Below are positions 17,012-26,447 of a stretch of DNA of 64,000 nt, one piece after another. How positions within the stretch are numbered: the first letter of the stretch is position 1; the number at the start of each line of letters is the position of its first letter. Origin of the DNA: Lentisphaerales bacterium (GTDB lineage: Bacteria > Verrucomicrobiota > Lentisphaeria > Lentisphaerales > Lentisphaeraceae); contig JAKVBD010000022.1 of assembly GCA_022446985.1 (NCBI GenBank), positions 1 through 64,000 of the forward strand. The letters run 5' to 3'. The notes beneath the pieces were generated by a model. That model searched no databases, was not told the origin of the DNA, and was given only the letters and a program-made list of their open reading frames with translations. The translations under genes and the position numbers were made by a program.

Positions 17012-19183
17012 ATGGCCAAAGAACCAAAAGAGAGAAAAAAGCTAGCACTCTCCACCAAAATTTTCATAGGATTAGGTCTAGGACTAGTAGTCGGACTGTT
17101 TTTTGGAGAAAAAGCCAGCTGGCTCTCAATAGTCGGAATCGGCTTTATTAAGATCCTGCAAATGACCATTTTGCCTTATATAATGGTTTCAATCATCAAA
17201 GGTATTGGTGGTCTCTCTGCAGAACAAGCAAAAAGTCTGGCTATTAAAGGCGGAGCTGCGATCCTTCTTATTTGGGCTATTGGGTGTGGATTAATTATGC
17301 TCATCCCTCTGGTGTACCCAAGCTTAAAGTCAGCATCTTTCTTTAGCGCCAGCCAAGTCGAACCACCAAAAGAAATCAACTACTTCGACCTTTACATTCC
17401 GTCTAATCCATTTTTCTCTCTTTCCTCCTCCGCTGTACCCGCTGTCGTTATATTCAGTTTAGCGCTTGGCATTGCCCTTATGACAATTGAAAAGAAAAAG
17501 TATTTCATGGATAATCTTGAGGTCCTCAATGAAGCCATTGGTAAATTAACCAAATCTCTAGTACAGCTTTCTCCTATTGGTGTATTTGCCATTACAGCCA
17601 ATGCTGCGGGTACTATCTCAATCGATGAAATTCAAAGATTACAAGTATTTCTCATTACCTATATAGGAAGCTGTCTCCTGCTTACTTTCGCCATTTTACC
17701 AGGGCTTATCTGCGCGATTACCGGATACAAATATAAAGATGTTATGAGCTTCATTAAAGACCCACTAATAACAGCCTTCACCTTAGACAATTTATTTATT
17801 GTTCTTCCACTCCTGTCTGAAGGTGTCAAAAAAATCCTCGACAAGCATAAACAGCTCAGTGAAGAAAATGACGAGCTAACGGACATTATTATTCCTCTTA
17901 CCTTCAACTTCCCCAGTCTGGCTAAATTATTAAATATGATCTTCGTTCTTTTCGCGGGCTGGTTTGTCAATTCGCAAATTTCTGTCGTTCAGTACCCTAT
18001 GTTCCTCATTTCAGGTCTGCTGAGCACCTTTGGATCTTCAAGCCTCGCCGTGCCCTTTATGCTCAACAGCTACCAAATCCCTGAAGATATGTTTCAACTC
18101 TTTATGCTCTCCGGCATAGTCAATGGTCGTTTTGGTACATTACTGGCTTCCATGCACCTCATATCTCTAACGCTTATTTCAATTCACTTTATAACAAACG
18201 GACTGAAACTAAACTTCCTCAATCTCATCAAGGCAAATGTTGTTCCTATCGTGGTAGTCTTTGTATCACTATTTTCGATGAAGTTATACTTCGCCTATGC
18301 TATAAATCAGCCTTATGACAACCGCAGTCTTTTGTCCAACCTCATAGTCAATGAAACAGTGGATCACAAGATTAATTTAGACATCCCTGAGTTTAAATCA
18401 GAAAATTACGATATCCCTCTTCTTGACAGAATTATTCAAAGGGGTGTCATACATATTGGATATAAAACACAGAATTTGCCATTCAGTTACTTAAACTCCA
18501 ACACTAAAACACTACAGGGGTTTGATATTCAATATGCCCATGAACTTGCAAAAGCCATGGGGGTTAAAATAGAATTCATACCATTCACTAACGATAACCT
18601 CGATAAGCTTCTAAATAATGGCACGCTCGATATCGCCATGTCAGGAATACCTTTTCTTCCGCAACTCGAAAAGAACATTCTTTTCTCCAACCCAGTCATA
18701 GAACTAAATCTCTCTTTGCTTGTAAAAGATTATCGCAAAAAAGAGTTTCAGAATCCCAAAAACACCTCAACTAAAAATTACAAAATAACCGCTTTTGAAG
18801 ATAATCCATTTATGGAAACTTTCCGTAAGCGCAGACCGAATGTTGAGTTTTCTATAATCGAAAAACCTTCGGACTTTTTTGAAACTCATAAAGATGAATA
18901 TGATGGGCTACTTGTCTCCGCCGAAGCCGGCAGTGCCTGGACACTTTATTACCCAGGTTACAGCGTCATTATACCCAAACCATCAATTTACAGATATGCC
19001 GAAGCATTTGCGGTTTCTGGACACAACGCTGCATTTATCAACTTTATCAACCAGTGGCTTAAAGCTCAAGAAATTAATGGCTTCAAAGAAGACAACTATA
19101 ATTTCTGGATACTTGGGCAAGCTGCTAATGACAAAGGCAGCCGCTGGTGCCTTGGCAAAGATATCTTCCAACTTTGGGAATAA
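17012..19183 (+). CDS. SDF (dicarboxylate/amino acid:cation symporter)-like protein fused to a solute-binding domain
   Basis: A 723-residue fusion. Residues about 15-440 form a membrane domain of the SDF/DAACS (GltPh-like) family, and residues about 470-705 form a second SBP_bac_3 domain (RGVIHIGYKTQNLPFSYLN..., DIAMSGIPFL). In the transporter part the canonical serine-rich hairpin (SSSAATLP) is replaced by FTLDNLFIVLP (256-266), and the NMDG sodium/substrate motif by NFPS (299-302). The binding domain should sit outside the cytoplasm. Loss of the transport motifs suggests altered ion coupling or a receptor-like role. It lies 11 nt after the separate binding-protein gene. Confidence 0.85.
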   Translation: MAKEPKERKKLALSTKIFIGLGLGLVVGLFFGEKASWLSIVGIGFIKILQMTILPYIMVSIIKGIGGLSAEQAKSLAIKGGAAILLIWAIGCGLIMLIPLVYPSLKSASFFSASQVEPPKEINYFDLYIPSNPFFSLSSSAVPAVVIFSLALGIALMTIEKKKYFMDNLEVLNEAIGKLTKSLVQLSPIGVFAITANAAGTISIDEIQRLQVFLITYIGSCLLLTFAILPGLICAITGYKYKDVMSFIKDPLITAFTLDNLFIVLPLLSEGVKKILDKHKQLSEENDELTDIIIPLTFNFPSLAKLLNMIFVLFAGWFVNSQISVVQYPMFLISGLLSTFGSSSLAVPFMLNSYQIPEDMFQLFMLSGIVNGRFGTLLASMHLISLTLISIHFITNGLKLNFLNLIKANVVPIVVVFVSLFSMKLYFAYAINQPYDNRSLLSNLIVNETVDHKINLDIPEFKSENYDIPLLDRIIQRGVIHIGYKTQNLPFSYLNSNTKTLQGFDIQYAHELAKAMGVKIEFIPFTNDNLDKLLNNGTLDIAMSGIPFLPQLEKNILFSNPVIELNLSLLVKDYRKKEFQNPKNTSTKNYKITAFEDNPFMETFRKRRPNVEFSIIEKPSDFFETHKDEYDGLLVSAEAGSAWTLYYPGYSVIIPKPSIYRYAEAFAVSGHNAAFINFINQWLKAQEINGFKEDNYNFWILGQAANDKGSRWCLGKDIFQLWE

Positions 19184-19219
19184 CCTCAAATTACTAGTTG
19201 AAAAATTATTGGAAACCAA

Positions 19220-19907
19220 ATGAAAATACTAACAGTCCTTATTGCCGCTCTGATTCTTAGTTCGTGCAGTTCAACTCACCAGACTAGAGATATCTTTAAG
19301 CCATCCGGCTTCCTCAAAGATTACTCTAAACTAAGACCAGGAAAAGAAGACTAGGCACTGATGCGCTATGTGGAAAAAAGGCGTCGTATTCACAAAGTTT
19401 AAAAAAATCACAATCGACCCTATCGAAGTTTGGGCTTCCAACGAATCGGAATTAAAACAGATCCCTAAATCAGAACTCAAGGACATTCTGACTTATCTCC
19501 ATTCCACTTTTGTAAACAACTTGAAAGGCAACTTTGAAATTGTCGACAAAGAAGGACCGCAAACTCTTCGCATACGCATTGCTCTGACCGATGGAGAAAG
19601 CAGTGAACCGGTAACTGACACCCTTTCAAATGTCGTCCCAATTACTCTAGCTGTATCTTACTTAAAAAGAGCCGCAGCCGGCACTCACATCTCAGTTGGT
19701 AAAGCCTCTATAGAAGCTGAGTTTATCGATGGCGAAACAGGCAAGAGAATAGCCGCAGCCATGGATACCCGCGCAGGTGGGAAAACATTTGATGGCGAAA
19801 AATTTGACGAATGGGGCGATGTTAAAAGTGCTTTTGACTACTGGTCTGAAGGAACTAACAGCAGGCTTCTTGAGCTAGGTGCGGGGACACCTTCAAAAAA
19901 AGACTAA
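19220..19907 (+). pseudogene. Broken DUF3313 lipoprotein gene
   Basis: The gene starts at ATG 19220 after GGAAACC with a lipoprotein signal (ALILSSC) and the DUF3313 opening SGFLKDYSKLRPGKED, then meets a TAG. The same frame resumes with ALMRYVE, and a 1-nt shift within a run of six A's leads to the frame that encodes FTKFKKITIDPIEVW and the rest of the domain to 19907. Two lesions (a nonsense codon and a frameshift) make this a pseudogene. A reading from ATG 19368 gives a 179-residue piece lacking the secretion signal. It is paralogous to genes near 38-39 kb. Confidence 0.8.
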
Positions 19908-20932
19908 ACTATCTTAAGGCATAAATTAAACTCGTAAACAAGTCTAATAAATGCCTCTAAATCATAATCCTCTGCTTCACGCTCTTCTTCAGTGCTAAGC
20001 TACTGGTCTACTCCCAATTGCAAGTACCAGTGTGAGTCACACCCTAATTCAAACTCTAAATCTGAGCTATATTCCAATAGATAAACCTCTGGATCAGAAA
20101 GTCTTGGAGCAAAATTTACATCAGTCGTAAATAAAGTATATTCGTTTAATTGATATGATAGTCCAACACCAGTATCCAAGGCTTCCTGAGAGGCAGAAGG
20201 CTGACCTTCATAGCTTGTCTAACGGTACGGTAAACCAAGTCTGGTCTCCAGCTCAAAAACTGCTGTTTTATACCAATAGTAACCCTAACCGACTGCAAAT
20301 GTGCTCCTCAAGTCCATGTCATCTATTTTGTCTCTTTCTCCTTCGAAGCGAGATTAGATAAAATCATTGTCATCAAGGTAGTAATCATAATGACTAACAA
20401 TATCGACTTCGTCACCCTTCGTCTCTCCACCAGAAGTTTCATATTCGGTATCTATTGTGAGAGAGCTGATCAAAGATCCTATCAACATTCAACTGAAAAT
20501 ATAAATCCACCTCAGTTTTGGCTTTGTTACCTTTTTCTCCTTGAGAAGCGCACCTGCCCTTATCTTCGTCACACTTGGCTCGAGAGAATCAAAATTCTCA
20601 ATTGGAGTCATCTTATAAAGATCTTCACCGGGAATAGTAAATGTAAAGCCCGTCTCGCCCGTAACATTCACCTCTTTCTTATCGCTAAACTCCACTCTTC
20701 CCCTGGTATTATAGCCATACATAAACTGAATATAAAACAACTTATCCGTCTGTATATCAAAGATTTTAGCTCTATCAATTCGTATCGTTCCGGCTAAGTC
20801 AGTTTCTATCCATACAGAAGACTGATCAGCATTAACAATCTCTTCTCCAACAAAAGACTTCTCCAGCTTAATCTTATCCTCGTTAGAACCAATAGATAGC
20901 AACAGAAGAAGAATACATAAAACCTGAGTCAC
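19904..20932 (-). pseudogene. Broken DUF481 outer-membrane protein gene
   Basis: The first 147 codons (20932 to 20489) are open: a signal peptide and a beta-rich N-terminal part. After a TGA, downstream frames still encode recognisable DUF481 (YdiY-like beta-barrel) stretches such as FEGEREKIDDMDLRSTFAVG, GYYWYKTAVFELETRLGL, and LDTGVGLSYQLNEYTLFTTDVNFAPRLSDPE, broken by several stops and shifts. The piece ends at a TAG at 19904-19906. An intact relative lies at 36.1-37.1 kb and has the same front part. The open 5' piece cannot make a barrel on its own. Confidence 0.75.
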
Positions 20933-21084
20933 TGGAAGCGTGAATTCTTTATAGATTAAATTGTGCTTAGCTAATAATAATTTAACTTTTATTTTTCACA
21001 ATTAGTCTTAATAATAAAGCTTTGCAGAGTAATCTGTATTTAAGTAAAATTAAACTTACTTCAGTAATTTTTGGAGATTGGAAT

Positions 21085-21564
21085 ATGAAATGGGCACCAA
21101 TGGTAGGGTTACTATTCTTACTCGCTTGTCAAACCCCTATGAAAAAAGCCACTATAGGCGAAACTGCATATATAAATATTGCAGAACTAAAACTTGATTA
21201 CCTTACCCGTATAGACACCGGAGCCACCATTACCTCAATCCATGCCACGAACGTCAAAGTCAAAGATGGAAGCAAGGACAAAAAAGATAACGTCGGTAAA
21301 AGGGTATCATTCGATACAATCAACCACAAGAATAAAAAGAAATCTTACTCTGCAAAAATTGTCGATATCTCAAAAATCTCAAACTCGCAGGGAACTGAAT
21401 ACCGTTATGAAGTAGAATTAACCCTTGAGTGGCATGGTATTTCAAAAAAAGTAGTCGTCAACCTCAGAGACCGTTCAAAGATGACTTATAAACTTCTTGT
21501 TGGCCGTAACTGGCTCAAAGATGACTTTGTTGTAGATGTTAATTTAAAGGCCCAACAAAAGTGA
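21085..21564 (+). CDS. Retropepsin-like lipoprotein (PF05618, RimB-type)
   Basis: A 159-residue lipoprotein of the PF05618 family, often called ATP-dependent zinc protease but with the DTGA active-site motif of retropepsin-like aspartic proteases (Asp44 in RIDTGATITS). Lipobox LLAC gives Cys15. I use the ATG at 21085, 8 nt after GGAG; a longer reading from 21022 would put a non-signal stretch in front. The late LLVGRNWLKDDFVVD motif is also typical. It heads a tightly packed operon with a paralogue, a transglutaminase-like membrane protein and an ATP-grasp ligase, a set known to co-occur in other bacteria. Confidence 0.85.
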   Translation: MKWAPMVGLLFLLACQTPMKKATIGETAYINIAELKLDYLTRIDTGATITSIHATNVKVKDGSKDKKDNVGKRVSFDTINHKNKKKSYSAKIVDISKISNSQGTEYRYEVELTLEWHGISKKVVVNLRDRSKMTYKLLVGRNWLKDDFVVDVNLKAQQK

Positions 21565-22007
21565 AATATATCATTCTAGCAACAGCCTTTATACTTGCCG
21601 GCTGCATGGGAAAAAGCGAAAAGCCCGAAAAAACACTTGAACAGAAAATTTCTGAAATTGTCGACGTTAAAATCAAAAACAATAATCCAATTATCTACTA
21701 CGAAAAGCAAAAGACCAGGCTCTCTGGTGCATACTCAAAAACAAATGAATCTATCGTCTATGCCCGCAAAAGTATTGAAGTTGAAATAGACGGTAAAAAA
21801 TATGAAAAAATGTATTTAGCCAAGTCTGGAATTGAAGTACTGGCGCCAATTACTAAATCATATAAAAGCGGTAAAAAAATAGTTACGATCATCATCACCG
21901 TAGATGGTCAAATTACTCGCAGTAAATTCACCTTGGCTATGGGCCCCTCAGAGATGGACTTTCTTCTCGGACAAAATTTTATAATCGATAATTTCTTCAA
22001 GGATTAA
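21561..22007 (+). CDS. Degenerate retropepsin-like lipoprotein
   Basis: A 148-residue lipoprotein (lipobox LAGC, Cys15) that overlaps the previous gene by 4 nt. Its second half ends in FLLGQNFIIDNF, matching the LLVGRNWLKDDF end of the upstream retropepsin, and its length and spacing are alike, but no DTGA motif is visible. I read it as a tandem paralogue that lost the catalytic aspartate and may act as a partner subunit of the active copy, since retropepsins work as dimers. This is inference from short motifs. Confidence 0.65.
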   Translation: MKYIILATAFILAGCMGKSEKPEKTLEQKISEIVDVKIKNNNPIIYYEKQKTRLSGAYSKTNESIVYARKSIEVEIDGKKYEKMYLAKSGIEVLAPITKSYKSGKKIVTIIITVDGQITRSKFTLAMGPSEMDFLLGQNFIIDNFFKD

Positions 22008-22018
22008 AGGGGAAAACC

Positions 22019-23539
22019 ATGAGTGCAAAAGCACAAGTCTACGCCTGGGCAATTGTTCTAACAATTATTGGCCTATCTGCCATTATTTATAAAAACACAA
22101 AAATAGGTGTCCCCATTTTCCCTGGTGAACTTAAAGATACCTGGGTCATAGAATCACTTATCGAATTCGATGCAAAAGGCGGCCCTGTTAAAGCCAAAAT
22201 GACCCTACCTGGCTACTATGGTAACTTCAATGTTCTGAACCAATATGGTTCTTCAGAGGGTTATGGCTTCTCAACAGATAAAGAAGGAGAACGAGAAGTC
22301 GCTATTTGGGCTGCAAGGGAAATGTCCGGCCCCCAAAAGATCTACTACATATTCAGCATGTTTGATACGGATGAACTGGCTCAAATCACCAACTCCGAAC
22401 CAGATAAAGTAGAAACTCCATTCTTTGATGACCTCTACAAAAAAGCTATCGAAGACATAATTGAAGACTCATGGAAGAAGTCAGCAGATGCCAAAACTTT
22501 CCTTGTCAAACTTCTCGAAAGAATGAAGAGTAAAGAACCAACTCAAAATGTCATCCTCGTTAAAAAGCTTATCAAAAAATCATATCCTCTTGAATTCCTT
22601 GTAAGAGATATGGTTCACCTCAAAGGCATTCCTGCAGAAGTAATACGCGGCCTACAAGTCACTTCCACCAAAAGAAAAGCTGTGGCTCAGCCTTATTTGA
22701 TCGTTCACGATAAAAAATGGCATGTTGTTGACCTGGAAAAAATGCAATTTGGCATCCCACAAGACGTAGTTTTCTGGGGACCTCACCCAATGATTGAAGT
22801 TGAAGGTGGCGAAAACTCTAAAATAACTTTCTCTCTCATGAAAAGCCGCGAGTCTGCGAAGGCCCTGGCAATAAGAGATAATCAAGGCTCTGCCCTACTC
22901 GACTTCTCTATTTACTCACTGCCTGTTGAGCACCAAACAGTCTTCAAACTTCTTCTGCTTATACCTTTTGGTTGTTTAGTCGTCGTCATTCTTAGAAATC
23001 TAGTTGGCCTGACAACTTCTGGAACGTTCATGCCAGTACTACTTGCCATGGCCTTCATTGAAACAACTTTATCTAAAGGCTTAGTCGTTCTCGCTGTCGT
23101 TCTTACTTTGGGCTTACTCATCCGATTCTACCTCAGCCGCCTAAACCTCCTCTTGGTACCAAGAATATCGGCAGTCGTCATATCAGTCGTTATGCTCATG
23201 GCCTTTATTTCTGTCCTTTCTTACAAATTGGGTCTCGAAGAAGGTATAAGTGTAACGCTATTCCCGATGATCATTATCTCATGGACAATTGAACGTGTAT
23301 CTATCCTCTGGGAAGAGCATGGAGGAAAAGATGTAATGCTCCAAATGGGTGGCAGTCTATTTGTCTCTATCCTGGTTTACTTCGTTATGACAAATAGCTT
23401 TATTCAGTACTTCACATTCTCATTCCCGGAAAGTCTGCTAATCCTACTAGCACTTGTACTTATAGTTGGTACATACACCGGTTACCGCCTTACAGAGCTG
23501 ACGCGTTTTGAGCCTTTGGTAACGGACGAAGACAAATGA
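22019..23539 (+). CDS. Inactive transglutaminase-like / 7TM membrane protein (UUP1 family)
   Basis: A 506-residue membrane protein: an N-terminal helix (about 10-27), an extracytoplasmic region of roughly 260 residues like the inactive transglutaminase domain PF14400, then seven closely spaced helices (about 305-490) like PF14402. AAGGGG precedes the ATG at a good distance. Proteins of this kind are found next to RimK-like ligases and retropepsin-like proteases, exactly as here. The transglutaminase-like domain is thought to be non-catalytic and to sense or bind. It overlaps the next gene by 4 nt. Confidence 0.85.
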   Translation: MSAKAQVYAWAIVLTIIGLSAIIYKNTKIGVPIFPGELKDTWVIESLIEFDAKGGPVKAKMTLPGYYGNFNVLNQYGSSEGYGFSTDKEGEREVAIWAAREMSGPQKIYYIFSMFDTDELAQITNSEPDKVETPFFDDLYKKAIEDIIEDSWKKSADAKTFLVKLLERMKSKEPTQNVILVKKLIKKSYPLEFLVRDMVHLKGIPAEVIRGLQVTSTKRKAVAQPYLIVHDKKWHVVDLEKMQFGIPQDVVFWGPHPMIEVEGGENSKITFSLMKSRESAKALAIRDNQGSALLDFSIYSLPVEHQTVFKLLLLIPFGCLVVVILRNLVGLTTSGTFMPVLLAMAFIETTLSKGLVVLAVVLTLGLLIRFYLSRLNLLLVPRISAVVISVVMLMAFISVLSYKLGLEEGISVTLFPMIIISWTIERVSILWEEHGGKDVMLQMGGSLFVSILVYFVMTNSFIQYFTFSFPESLLILLALVLIVGTYTGYRLTELTRFEPLVTDEDK

Positions 23540-24483
23540 AATTCGCATCACCTAAAACACTAAGAAAACAGGGGATTCTTGGCATGAACGCCAGAAATTT
23601 CGAGTTCATCATGGCTGCCAACAGCCGTGAGTTCTACCCGCGTGTAGATGACAAGATGGAAACTAAAAAACTGGCTATCGAAGATGGTCTGGCAGTTCCT
23701 GAACTCATTTGTTGTGTCGGCTACAACCATCAGCTTAAAAAAATGCACGAAATCCTCAGCAAACATGATGAGTTCGTTGTTAAGCCCACAAAAGGTTGTG
23801 CAGGCAAAGGCATCATCGTTATTAAAGGCAAAAACGAAGAAGGCTACCTAAAAGCCAGCGGTAAAGTTATTCCCTTTGTTGAAATGAACCGTCACGTTTC
23901 AAGTATACTGACAGGCCTCTACTCACTAGGTGGGCAACCAGATAGAGCGATGTTTGAAAAGCTCGTTCACTTTACAGATACTTTTGAGAACTTTACCCAC
24001 CAGGGTGTACCGGACATAAGAGTCATCATATATAAAGGTTACCCGGTTATGGCTATGACTCGACTTTCAACCGCTGTATCTGATGGTAAAGCCAACCTTC
24101 ACCAAGGTGCTGTTGGTGTAGGGCTTGATATCGCAACAGGCAAAGCTATCCAGGCAGTCCAATTTAACAAGGTTGTTGAAAAGCATCCAGATACAGGTCA
24201 CTCTTTTGAATCTCTAGTCATTCCCGACTGGGATGAGATCCTTCAACTCTCATCTAAGAGTTACGAAATAACTGAATTAGGCTACATGGGTGCTGACATT
24301 GTTCTCGACAAAAACAAAGGGCCGCTTATCCTTGAGCTAAATGCTCGACCTGGACTATCTATTCAGATTGCAAATGGCTGTGGATTATGGAACCGCCTCA
24401 AGCTTATTGATGAAGAGAGTAAAAAGAAAAGACACCCCGATGAACGTGTTGCTTTTGCAGTTAAAGCTTTTGGAGCTAAATAA
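23536..24483 (+). CDS. RimK-related alpha-L-glutamate ligase-like ATP-grasp protein
   Basis: A 315-residue ATP-grasp enzyme of the alpha-L-glutamate ligase-related family (TIGR02291). Visible ATP-grasp elements: FVVKPTKGCAGKGIIVIKG (ATP-binding lysines and glycine loop), PDIRVIIYKGYPVMAMTRL, NLHQGAVGVGLDI, and the metal-binding end LILELNARPGLSIQIAN. It lacks a signal peptide and is cytoplasmic. By family it joins an amino acid (glutamate-like) to an acceptor, but the acceptor for this branch is not known to me. It ends the operon and converges on the DUF389 gene with a 4-nt gap. Confidence 0.88.
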   Translation: MKFASPKTLRKQGILGMNARNFEFIMAANSREFYPRVDDKMETKKLAIEDGLAVPELICCVGYNHQLKKMHEILSKHDEFVVKPTKGCAGKGIIVIKGKNEEGYLKASGKVIPFVEMNRHVSSILTGLYSLGGQPDRAMFEKLVHFTDTFENFTHQGVPDIRVIIYKGYPVMAMTRLSTAVSDGKANLHQGAVGVGLDIATGKAIQAVQFNKVVEKHPDTGHSFESLVIPDWDEILQLSSKSYEITELGYMGADIVLDKNKGPLILELNARPGLSIQIANGCGLWNRLKLIDEESKKKRHPDERVAFAVKAFGAK

Positions 24484-24487
24484 GCAA

Positions 24488-26218
24488 TTATTTCTCTTCC
24501 GGGCCCTTCTGTAAAACTGGACTATTCTCCTTGTAGAACATCTCAAGGAGAGTGTCATCGCCAATTATCTTCGCATCATTAACATAGAAGTCGTTTGACG
24601 GCTTAAAGTATATCGTAACATCTTCCTTTAATTCAGCTTTAACAAGGTCCTGAATTTCTTTTAACCTTGCAGGAGAAGCCTCACCGGCAATCTCAGCCAC
24701 TACCGTCCACTGACTTTCTTTTTTGATAACATCTATGACTAATGCTTTTGAATCTGCTCGCAAAAGTTGTCCCTGAATTTTGGCTTTAATGGTGCTCTTC
24801 ACACCTCTCTCTTCTTTATCAAACTTATGTAAAATAGCTTCGGGTAGATTAGTTTCGCGCTTACTGGTAATGATCTCAGTTATGTTTGAGCTGACAAGTA
24901 AAGTAAAATTCTCTAAATTAAGTTCTTTTTTGACATTATCCTCCAACACTTCAACTTCCGCTGGAAATAATTTTCTAGGCCCGTCAATTTTTAACAAGCA
25001 AATAATTCTTGCTTCATACTCATAGACCTCTATCTCCCTAAAAGAGTAAATACTGCGTTTTTCATGAAAACTCTCACGTAGAACCTTCTCCACATCGATC
25101 CTTCTGGTCACAGCCTCTGAATCAGGTGAAATAAAATCTCCTTCAAATACTCTCCGTATATTGTTTCCGTTAGTTCCTTGAGCAACAATATCCACTGAGG
25201 TATTGCAACGAACTATTAAATCTGTTTCAATTTGCAGTCCCAGACCTATTTCTTTTTCAATTCTGTCTACCAGCATGGGTGAAAGAGGTGTTGGACTTCT
25301 CAAAATAGCATATACATAGAGACGACCTCCTCTTTTCTTAAACCCTGTCTTTACAATTGAGGAATTTGCAGAGTACTTAAGTTGTTCAGAAAAAATTTTA
25401 TCTATTGTTTCTTGAGCCGCTCTATTCGCTTTCAGTTCGTAGAGGGTTTTTCCAAGAGGAATACACACTAGAAAAATACCTGTCACGGTTACCCAGAAAG
25501 GCTTCTTCAGTTTTAGCCATTGCTCTTTTCTATCTCCTCTGGGAGCAAAGCCGGAGAAGAAGAAGAGCAAACTCGCGACTAAGAATATGGCGAGAAAGTT
25601 GGTAAAGAACAAAAGGAAAGCCCCCCAGGCATCCCAAGGCTTACCCATCGCCAAGGATAAACCACTAGCTCCAAGAGGCGGAGCCAAAGAAGTAGCGATT
25701 GCAACTCCAGGTAAAGAAGCACCAACAGAATCATCCAGTAAGGCAACACAACCGGCGATTCCAGCAAAAGCAGCAATTGCCAGATCAAGAATATTGGGAG
25801 TCGTTCTTGCTACAAGCTCGGCAGTTCTTGAAAGAGGTGTAATTGGCGACATACCTATTATGAATGCCGCTAGTATCGCCAGGAAGACTCCAAAAAAAAC
25901 ACTAAATAAAGACTTTTTTAAAAGTTCGGAGTTACCAGTTACTGTTGCCAAAGAAGCCCCAAAAATGGGCGTCATCAAAGGACTTATAAGCATGGCTCCA
26001 ATAATGACGGCAGCACTGTTATTGATAATACCCACAGAAGCAATGACCACACTGATCATCAAAAAGAGAAAGTAAGTAAACTTGGGTGAAGAGCCATTTA
26101 TTATATCATTTATGATCATTCCCATTTTCTCAGGAGTGACTTGTGTGATCCTATTCAGTTCTGCTTGAATATGAGTCTTAACTTTCAGGAAAATTTTCTT
26201 AAACAAATTAATTACCAA
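24488..26218 (-). CDS. DUF389 family membrane protein
   Basis: A 576-residue protein with an N-terminal DUF389 membrane domain (several helices, about 45-260) bearing family blocks VIIGAMLISPLMTPIFGASLA, DLAIAAFAGIAGCVALL, and LPGVAIATSLAPPLGASGL, followed by a soluble C-terminal half of about 300 residues with repeated alpha/beta units that look BON-like. DUF389 proteins are widespread and uncharacterised. It stands alone on the minus strand, converging with the ATP-grasp operon. Confidence 0.85.
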   Translation of the reverse strand: MVINLFKKIFLKVKTHIQAELNRITQVTPEKMGMIINDIINGSSPKFTYFLFLMISVVIASVGIINNSAAVIIGAMLISPLMTPIFGASLATVTGNSELLKKSLFSVFFGVFLAILAAFIIGMSPITPLSRTAELVARTTPNILDLAIAAFAGIAGCVALLDDSVGASLPGVAIATSLAPPLGASGLSLAMGKPWDAWGAFLLFFTNFLAIFLVASLLFFFSGFAPRGDRKEQWLKLKKPFWVTVTGIFLVCIPLGKTLYELKANRAAQETIDKIFSEQLKYSANSSIVKTGFKKRGGRLYVYAILRSPTPLSPMLVDRIEKEIGLGLQIETDLIVRCNTSVDIVAQGTNGNNIRRVFEGDFISPDSEAVTRRIDVEKVLRESFHEKRSIYSFREIEVYEYEARIICLLKIDGPRKLFPAEVEVLEDNVKKELNLENFTLLVSSNITEIITSKRETNLPEAILHKFDKEERGVKSTIKAKIQGQLLRADSKALVIDVIKKESQWTVVAEIAGEASPARLKEIQDLVKAELKEDVTIYFKPSNDFYVNDAKIIGDDTLLEMFYKENSPVLQKGPEEK

Positions 26219-26447
26219 AAATTGTATACTATAGAAGATACTGAGACAATTTACTTGGATTCTCCTCTTCTTAATCTTTCACAGCTTAATCTTATTACAG
26301 GATAATCTAAACAGCTCATTAAAAGATTTTTAGTATTTTTCACGTTTTTTACCCATTTGACTGGGTATTTAATTGTAGATACTCTTGATTTTGCAGCTCC
26401 AGCAACTTAATTCCATACTATTAGATCTATGACAATAAGGGACACTC

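Noticed and set aside
20390-20797. Open frame of 135 codons on the plus strand
   Set aside because: It lies opposite the DUF481 remnant and has no family features; the minus strand explains the region better.
25587-26075. Open frame of 162 codons on the plus strand
   Set aside because: It is antisense to the DUF389 membrane domain, whose family motifs are unmistakable on the other strand.
26350-26367. Hairpin ACCCA-TGGGT upstream of the DUF4136 gene
   Set aside because: Only 6 bp and no adjacent T run; too weak to call a terminator or operator.
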